A stretch of 64,000 nt of DNA from Avena insularis (Eukaryota > Streptophyta > Magnoliopsida > Poales > Poaceae). How positions within the stretch are numbered: the stretch's first letter is position 1; each line of letters begins with the position of its first letter. The notes beneath the pieces are model-generated. The model did no database searches. It saw nothing but the letters and a program-made list of their open reading frames with translations, and was not told where the DNA came from. The stretch is from NCBI GenBank assembly GCA_023614405.1, contig CM042686.1, forward strand, positions 350,866,329 to 350,930,328. Reading direction: 5' to 3'. This document shows, piece by piece, positions 57,340 to 64,000 of this stretch. The translations under genes were made by a program, and so were the position numbers.

Positions 57340-59596
57340 GACCTTTCCCCCTAAAAGAATCTCGTTCCGAGATTCAGGAGAGTAGGGTTAGGGGATTTTG
57401 AGTCGGGTTGATACTAGGTGTCTTACGCTTACTATCTTACGGACTCCGTCTTTGAAAGTGACTACTCTATCGATGAAATTGAGCTTCAGTCTTCCGGGAT
57501 GCACGGAAAGTTGAGCAGAGTCTAGTCCCGATTGCGAGGGATGACCTTCTTTTCCTTCAGAACTCTATATCTCGAGGGCTTAGACTGGGCAGACTATCTC
57601 GATGCTGAACTTCACGGGGTACTCGTCGGAGGATAGAATCTACGGCTTGGTGTACCTCTCTCTGAGGGTCCACGACTCTTCTTTAGGGGCATAGCATATC
57701 CTAATTAACGAGTTTACGGTCGATACTCCTGGGTTTGCTTCTAGTGAAGGGTTACCCTATTTTGGTGGGAAAGACGCAGTCTTTCCCCCTTAGGATTAAA
57801 CTAGGGTAGAATCCTAGTAGTGGAAGTAATCCTTCCCTCTTGGAGTCGCAGATGGATGTTTTGAAGGCGGTCATCACTCTGTTTCCTAGAGGTGGAATCT
57901 TCTGATGACGTCCGCGAAGGTAGGTCCTACGGGGCTTATATACTACGATTATTTGTACTTAGTCTATTGGAGTCTCAAATCCTCTAAGCAATTGGAACTG
58001 AGCGGTTAGCGATCCGGTGGCCCGTCCGGTGGGTCTTCAGCTGAAACGACAGAGGGACTTCGTAGGATCTCCAATTAGTTTCTCCTCTAATAACTCCCAG
58101 GTTGTTTCTTGGCCAAAAGATGTCGAATATGGGGATCTTTTCTGAAGTATCTTCCGGTAGACAGTCTTCTGAAGATTGAGTGGAAAGACGTAGTCTTTCC
58201 ACCTTAGAGATTCACTAAGGTGCCTTAGGAGTGGTGCGGATCTTCTGTCTTGGAGTGTTGACTTGATATTAGAGGAAGGTTGTATCTTCCCTGAATTTTG
58301 AGATGAGGTCTTTGAGCGACGCCCTATCGCTTAAACCAGATTGGGGGTGGTCTCCCAACGAAGCTTTAGGGAGTTAGCTTAGCACAAGTTAGCGGTTTAT
58401 GACTCTCCTGGCTAGTCTTTAGTCAGGGTTGATGCAGTCAGCGTCGGAGAAGAAGTCTTCACTTGAATATCTTGCGTTGCTTCTGCTTGAGGGTGGAGTG
58501 GACTCGTTGTCTTCATGCATCCTCGTCTTCGAGTTTTTGGATTATTTTGTCCTTCTGGTGAGGAACTTCCCGTTGGGTTGGGTAGGGCCGACTAGATTAG
58601 GTAGTCTCCTGAGGTGGTTAGAAGGTCTGATATACCTAAGGTCAACGTAGTTAGGTCTTCACTTATTGTCTTGGTTGACTTATCGGGTGGTTTCTTGTGG
58701 ATTTTGAGGATCCTTCAGTGATTGACTTCCGGCTTCAACGGGATTCTTGCTGTAGTAGACTAAGGAACAAGGGAGTGTGGTGCTATTGACGAGTCATGCG
58801 AGGTGAGATTGACGAGGTATGCCGTCCTGCTGAGGTGAAATCTTCGATTTGATTCTGACTTGACGATGTCGAACTCCTGGTTCTTGCGATGCTTTTCTGC
58901 TCATTTACCCCTAAGGTTAGTCTAGGTTCTCGTTAGCAATAACTAATAGGGGTGCTTGAGGTACTTGGTGGGGTATTGTTCCTTGAAAGACGTTTTACTG
59001 AGGTCAAAGCAAACCAGAACATAAAAACAAGGTGAATAGAGCAAGGGGATCACAATGTCCTCGGCAAACAACACACATCAAGTAACACAGGATGCACTTA
59101 GGCAAACAAACACGGTGTACTAGGTGGACCAGAGAGTTAACTACTCGCGATGTAGGGGAATCCTATCTTAGGACTATTAATCCTAGACATCATCGCTCTT
59201 AGGGTCTGAGTCACTATCTTGCATATGAAGCCTTCGTCTAATCTTGGACGCTTCTGGATAGTGCAACACCCGATGTCTTCTGATTGTGAGAACGCTGGTA
59301 GAGCAATATTGTAGTCTCCTTGTGTTTGCTGGTAGTTGCTTGTCTTCATCTTGTTCTCGTTGTCTTCACCGGGTTTTAGATCCTAGTTATTTAAAATCCG
59401 TAGGTTTCAGGTTTGGACGATAGTTCGAGGAAACCATTTTCGAAAGCATTTACTTAGATTAAGAGAAAAAGTAGAACTTTTTGAAACTCATTGAGAAACT
59501 AGTTTTCGAAAGCCGGGGTTTTCAAAATAAGGTTCCTGTCTAGCGACCATGCTAACTAAGGTTCTCCTACAGTCAGGATGGCTCTGATACCAAGTC
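57340..59596 (-). other. Element D interior, no recognisable coding
   Basis: A polypurine tract (reverse complement of cctttccccct, 57342-57352) and the hairpin GAATCTCG/CGAGATTC (57357-57375) lie at the 3' side. Two identical-arm hairpins GGAAAGAC/GTCTTTCC lie at 57768-57786 and 58182-58200. The longest minus-strand frame near the primer-binding side (59137-59349, 70 residues) matches nothing I know. No gag, protease, RT or integrase motif is visible in any frame. Confidence 0.75.
59579..59592 (-). other. Element D primer-binding site
   Basis: tggctctgatacca on the plus strand is the exact reverse complement of TGGTATCAGAGCCA, the standard initiator-methionine tRNA site, four bases from the LTR. 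Confidence 0.92.
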
Positions 59597-62500
59597 TGTG
59601 GGGGCCCCTGGATTAATCCTCCGAGAATCCCTGTTATGCATACACCACGATCCCATCATCAGTTAGTCGTGGCACATAACAGACAAGTATCAAAGTTAAC
59701 ATCCATTACTCAAGCGGATACATGTCATACCTTACATGCCATTATGGCTACATCAATAATCATCAGCGGAACTTCATCAAGCATAGAGCCCGAGCCATGC
59801 CTTAACCTACAGGCAACTGACTAGAACAACGTCCTAGCTCGCATAGTCGTCAACTTCACCTTCTTCTTGATATCTGACCATGTTAATAGCCAGGGACAAT
59901 GCTAGTGAGTACTTTGAATTTACTCGGAAACCACCTTAATAGAATAATAAAACAAGAATATATGCAATATGGCTTTGGCAGTAGGTGCATTCCAATGGAG
60001 GTTCTTTTCTCAAATAGTTTCTCTTGTAGATATAGAATCTACATATCTTTGTTGAAAACTTTTGTAAAACATTTTGGAAACCTTTTTGAAAAGTTTTGGA
60101 AGCACTAGGATTGGGGTACCCATTTGTTCCCATCTTTAGGTCGTCCCACGACCAAACTCCTTTCTCCTCCTTCCGACCATCCCATGGTCAAAACCTTTCT
60201 CCTTTATGACCATCCCATGGTCAAAACATTTCCAAAGCCATTTCTTTTCCGAAATACTTTTTGAAAACAAAACCAGCACTGCTCTACAACAACCTTCCCA
60301 ACCGTCCATGATCGCAGACACAGCTATTCGAATAGATTTACACTCTACAGAGGTTGCACACTTTCCCCACACCATTTGGGTACTCTGACCTGATCTACAC
60401 CGGTCGTGGGTCGAGTAACCGATCAAGACTCTCCGGATGCCCACTCCAGTATAAGTGCCTACCCTATGAGTGTTGCTCCCCTCAACATCGGGACTCCCTA
60501 TATAGTTCTCAAGCCAACCGGAGCGCTTTCTTCCACTTCCCAAGTGTGCGCTTTCAATGAGGGGCTCATAGTAACGCGTGGAGGCCCGCAGACCCTTCGT
60601 TCCTTCTCCTGGTCGATGTTTTACATGGACCCTGCCAGAAAAGGCCCACCCTCTAGGGATTTTTATATCCCTTGTTGTAGTTGCGAGGCAGCTTATACCA
60701 GAATAGACAAACATCAAATCCATCCCTGTCCCATTCCAAAGTAATGTGGTTGCATGGGTTAATTGTCTAGCAAAACTTCAAAGAACCGGGTGCGTTCTTG
60801 TAGACCTTTTTCCTCCATCTTTCCTTCAGCATTTTGTAAAACAAAACCTTTTTCTTTCTCAACATCTCTTGGGATGTCCCACCTCACCAAGGTTTTATCA
60901 TAAAACTTTTGGTAAAACTTTTTCAGGGGTCTTCCCATCCTCTAGTTTTGCATCGGCTAAAATGGGGTCTCCAAAGGGGTATGGTGTAATACACCATCAT
61001 ACTAGGGTTAAATAGGTGTCATCAAGAGGGTTGTACTTAATAGTACAAAAGTGAAATAGTTCGGAGGGACCAAACCACTACCATATATATACATCAACAT
61101 ATAGTAAACAATGCAGTTTTAATAAACAGTAGATAAAACATGCATAAGTAAAACAGTAGGACAAGGCTTACCCTCCAGGGATTGTTATATCCCATGTAGA
61201 AGTTGCGAGGCAGCTTATACCAGAATAGACAAACATCAAATCCAGCCCTGTCCCATTCCAGAGTAATGTGGTTGCATGGGTTAATTGTCTAGCAAAACTG
61301 CAAAGAACCGGGTGCGTTTTTGTAGACCTTTTTCCTCCATCTTTCCTTCAGCATTTTGTAAAACAAAACCTTTTTCTTTCTCAACATCTCTTGGGAGGTC
61401 CCACCTCACCAAGTTAATAGCCAGGGACAATGCCATTGAGTACTTTTAATGTACTCGCAAACCACCTTAGTAGAATAATAAAATAAGAGGATATGCAATA
61501 TGGCTGTGGCAGTAGGTGGGCTCCAATTGAGGTTCTTTTCTCAAGTAGTTTCTCTTGTAGATATAGCATCTACATATCTTTGTTGAAAACTTTTGTAAAA
61601 CATTTTGGAAACCTTTTTGAAAAGTTTTGGAAACACTAGGATTGGGGTACCGATTTGTTCCCGTCTTCAGGTTGTCCCACGACCAAACTCCTTTCTCCTC
61701 CTTCCGACCATCCCATGGTCAAAACCTTTCTCCTTTACGACCATCCCATGGTGAAATATTTCCAAAGCCATTTATTTTCCGAAATCCTTTTTGAAAACAA
61801 AACTAGCACCGCTCTGCAGCAACCTTCCCAACCGTCCATGACCGCGGACACGGCTATTCGAATAGATTTACACTCTACAGAGGTTGCACACTTTCCCCAC
61901 ACCATCCGGGTACACTACCCTGATCTACACCGATCATGGGTCGAGTAACCGATCAAGACTCTCCGGATGCCCACTCCAATATAAGTGCCTACCCTATGAG
62001 TGTTGTTCCCCTCAACACCGGGATGCCCTATATAGTTCTCAAGCCAACTGAGCGCCTTTTTCCACTTCCCAAGTGTGCGCTTTCAATGAGGGGCTCATAG
62101 TAACGCGTGGAGGCCCGCAGACCCTTCGTTCCTTCTCCTGGTCGATATTTTACATGGACCCTGCCAGAGAAGGCCCACCCTCCAAGGATTGTTACACCCC
62201 CCTGTAGTACTTGCGAGGCAGCCTATACCATAATAGACAAACATCAAATCCAGCCCTGTCCCATTCCAGAGTAATGTGGTTGCATGGGTTAATTGTTCTA
62301 GCAAAACTGCAAAGAACCGGGTGCTTTTTTGTAAAAAAAAATTCCTCCATCTTTCCTTCAGCATTTTGTAAAACAAAACCTTTTTATTTCTCAACATCTC
62401 TTGGGAGGTCCCACCTCACCAAGGTTTTATCATAAAACTTTTGGTAAAAGTTTTTCGAGGGTCTTCCCATCCTCTAGTTTTGCTTTAGCTAAAATGGGGT

Positions 62501-64000
62501 CCCCAAAGGGGTATGGTGTAATAGACCATCTATCATACTAGGGTTAAATAGGTGTCATCAAGAGGGTTGTACTTAATAGTACAAAAGTGTAATAGTTCGG
62601 AGGGGCCAAACCACTACCATATATATACATCAACATATAGTAAGCAATGCAGCTTTTAATAAACAGTAGATAAAACATGCATAAGTAAAACAGTAGGACA
62701 AGGCTTATGAGCAAGAAGGTGTCTTGCCTGATGATCAACAATATGGCATAATTGTCCTTGGACTTCTTCTTAGAATTGCCAATAATACCAATAATAATTA
62801 CCACTTCTTCTGTTCTCCGATTTCATCGCAACTACCGTCATCCGGACAACACATGCAAGCAAACAAAAGGGGCCCAATCAACACAAGGCATACAAGTGGG
62901 TAAACATAAATCAAGAAAGTGAATATTTTAAGTGTATCATTCAATAGGTTTCGAGAGGATTGGATTTAGAAGATTGAGATGGCCTTGGGGACATGGATGA
63001 ACATCCCTTAGGGTTTATAGTCTAGAAACTACCTAAGAGATGGGTTTTGGACCAAGGACATATTCTGTATGATACCATTGTGTAAAAATGACACCAACAG
63101 ATATGAGTTGATAAAATGAAACCAACAAAAGTGGTTTCACTATTTTATCACTTTTCTTTAATTTCTTATGAATATTCTAGTGATAAAAGCTCTAGTTTTA
63201 GGAAATAATTCACCATAAAAGTTCTGTACTTCCAAAAATTATTTCCTTGGATGGTCAGGTAGAGTTTGAAGTACTGAATAGCTGAGAGTTGGAATCACTC
63301 CAAAATAATTAACAGAATGCCGTCATGAAATTCCCAAAGTCAGTTTTGCATGTAGTTTGTCTTTTTCACCATATTTAATATACAGAAGCTTTTGATTTGA
63401 TTCTAAGGACACATGGTAGGTATTTAGAATATTTTTCTGTAGAAATTTGAATTAACCTTTTTGGAGTTGTGGAACTACTATGATGATTTATCTAGTGATA
63501 ACACTATGGACAAAAATATTTAATTCATTAGAAATCCTCAGAAGCTCAATAAATATTGATCTCCTGGATTTTGGTAGTACTGAGTGTACCACATCACAGA
63601 GAGTTGGAAGGAGGTCAAAAAAACTCATGGTTTGGTCTATGGAATTTTCTAAAGTCAGATCAGAGCTGTTTTGCTATTTTTGCTAAGGATAAACTGTTGT
63701 TCACCTTGGCAAGGGACAAGGTCTAGATGGTAGGCCTATAGTTATTCTATAAGTGTAACTTGGTTTCATCCCTGTTGGAGATGTGTATCTCACTCAGGAA
63801 TTTATTTACTAGAAATGGTATATCTTGGTAAATAAATCTATAGAAAAGATACTGGTGGTATTAGGACAAACTTTTGGTACAGCATGATTGGCAAAACAGG
63901 TGGCTACATGGGTAAATTTAGATATGGGCATAACCTAGTATTTTCCAATTTTAAAATCATTTAAACCCCAGGTCAATATTCTGGATCGAGAATTGATAAA
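59597..64000 (-). repeat. Element D 5' LTR, partial, with internal duplication
   Basis: It aligns with 51303-54180 of the 3' LTR but is longer by about 1.53 kb. After 61167 the order jumps back to the equivalent of about 60643. At 61412 it jumps back again to the equivalent of about 59880, then runs through normally. It differs visibly from the 3' LTR by substitutions (about 8% in the first 107 bases), so D is not recent. Confidence 0.88.
61168..62703 (-). repeat. Duplicated segment inside element D 5' LTR
   Basis: 61168-61412 is a second copy of about 60645-60889, and 61413-62703 is a second copy of about 59881-61166. Both junctions lie at short shared words (caaggc/aaaggc before ccctc, and ccaag before ttaatagcc). 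Confidence 0.82.

Larger units (their letters stand above)
51303..64000 (-). mobile_element. Element D: non-autonomous Gypsy element with 6-kb LTRs, partial
   Basis: In plus coordinates the 3' LTR is 51303-57339, the interior 57340-59596, and the 5' LTR starts at 59597 and leaves the window. Orientation is fixed by a reverse-complement polypurine tract next to 57339 and a reverse-complement primer-binding site (complement of TGGTATCAGAGCCA) at 59579-59592. The element's own LTR starts TGTGACATCCC, as in chromoviruses. The 2.26-kb interior has no polymerase motif, so any mobility must have depended on another element. The left target site is ccagt (51298-51302); its partner is off-window. Confidence 0.9.

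Noticed and set aside
60136..60723. A 195-residue frame in the sense direction of the element D LTR
   Set aside because: The homologous stretches in the 3' LTR (around 51830-52419) and in the duplicated segment (around 61640-62240) are closed by stops and frame changes, so it is open by chance.

Overview
The window reads as heterochromatic nuclear DNA from a grass. It is most likely a pooid, and probably Triticeae. The evidence is the kind of LTR retrotransposons present: a Copia LTR opening TGAAGGAGTTATGC, a Gypsy LTR opening TGATACATTGC, chromovirus LTRs opening TGTRRCATCCC, and a Tat-lineage Gypsy with a second RNase H and an antisense extra gene. I see no host gene, tRNA, rRNA or CRISPR array.

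The substrate of the whole window is one tandem satellite with a monomer of about 196 bp. About 14.6 kb of it (roughly 75 monomers) survives in four blocks: 7190-7337, 12943-19290, 33655-39192 and 48700-51302. Everything else is retrotransposon DNA inserted into this array, and most insertions can be bounded to the base by target-site duplications (TSDs).

Element A (1-7189, minus strand, cut by the left window edge) and element B (19291-33654, minus strand, TSD ccagg) are two copies of one Tat-lineage Gypsy family. They have about 485-bp LTRs, broken gag, protease, reverse transcriptase, RNase H, a second (archaeal-type) RNase H and integrase. B also shows, beyond pol and on the opposite strand, an extra gene with at least five GT-AG introns and its own upstream region. 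A Gypsy solo LTR (19894-21303) is nested in B.

A Copia solo LTR (7338-12942, TSD atgac) sits in the array and is itself split by a 3.95-kb chromovirus-type solo LTR (8557-12505, TSD ggtgg). Element C (39193-48699, plus strand, TSD atgca) is a chromovirus with about 3.1-kb LTRs, a large gag-to-RNase H deletion and an unexpected coiled-coil reading frame before gag. Element D (51303 to beyond 64000, minus strand) has 6-kb LTRs around a 2.26-kb interior without recognisable coding; its second LTR carries a complex internal duplication.

Relative ages follow from nesting and LTR comparison. B is old (about 10% LTR difference by hand count). C is young and interrupts an already amplified higher-order satellite repeat. 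None of the polyproteins is intact, so no element looks autonomous. The most unusual items are the spliced antisense gene in B, the reiterated polypurine-tract modules, the higher-order satellite, the template-switch-like LTR of D and the pre-gag frame of C.
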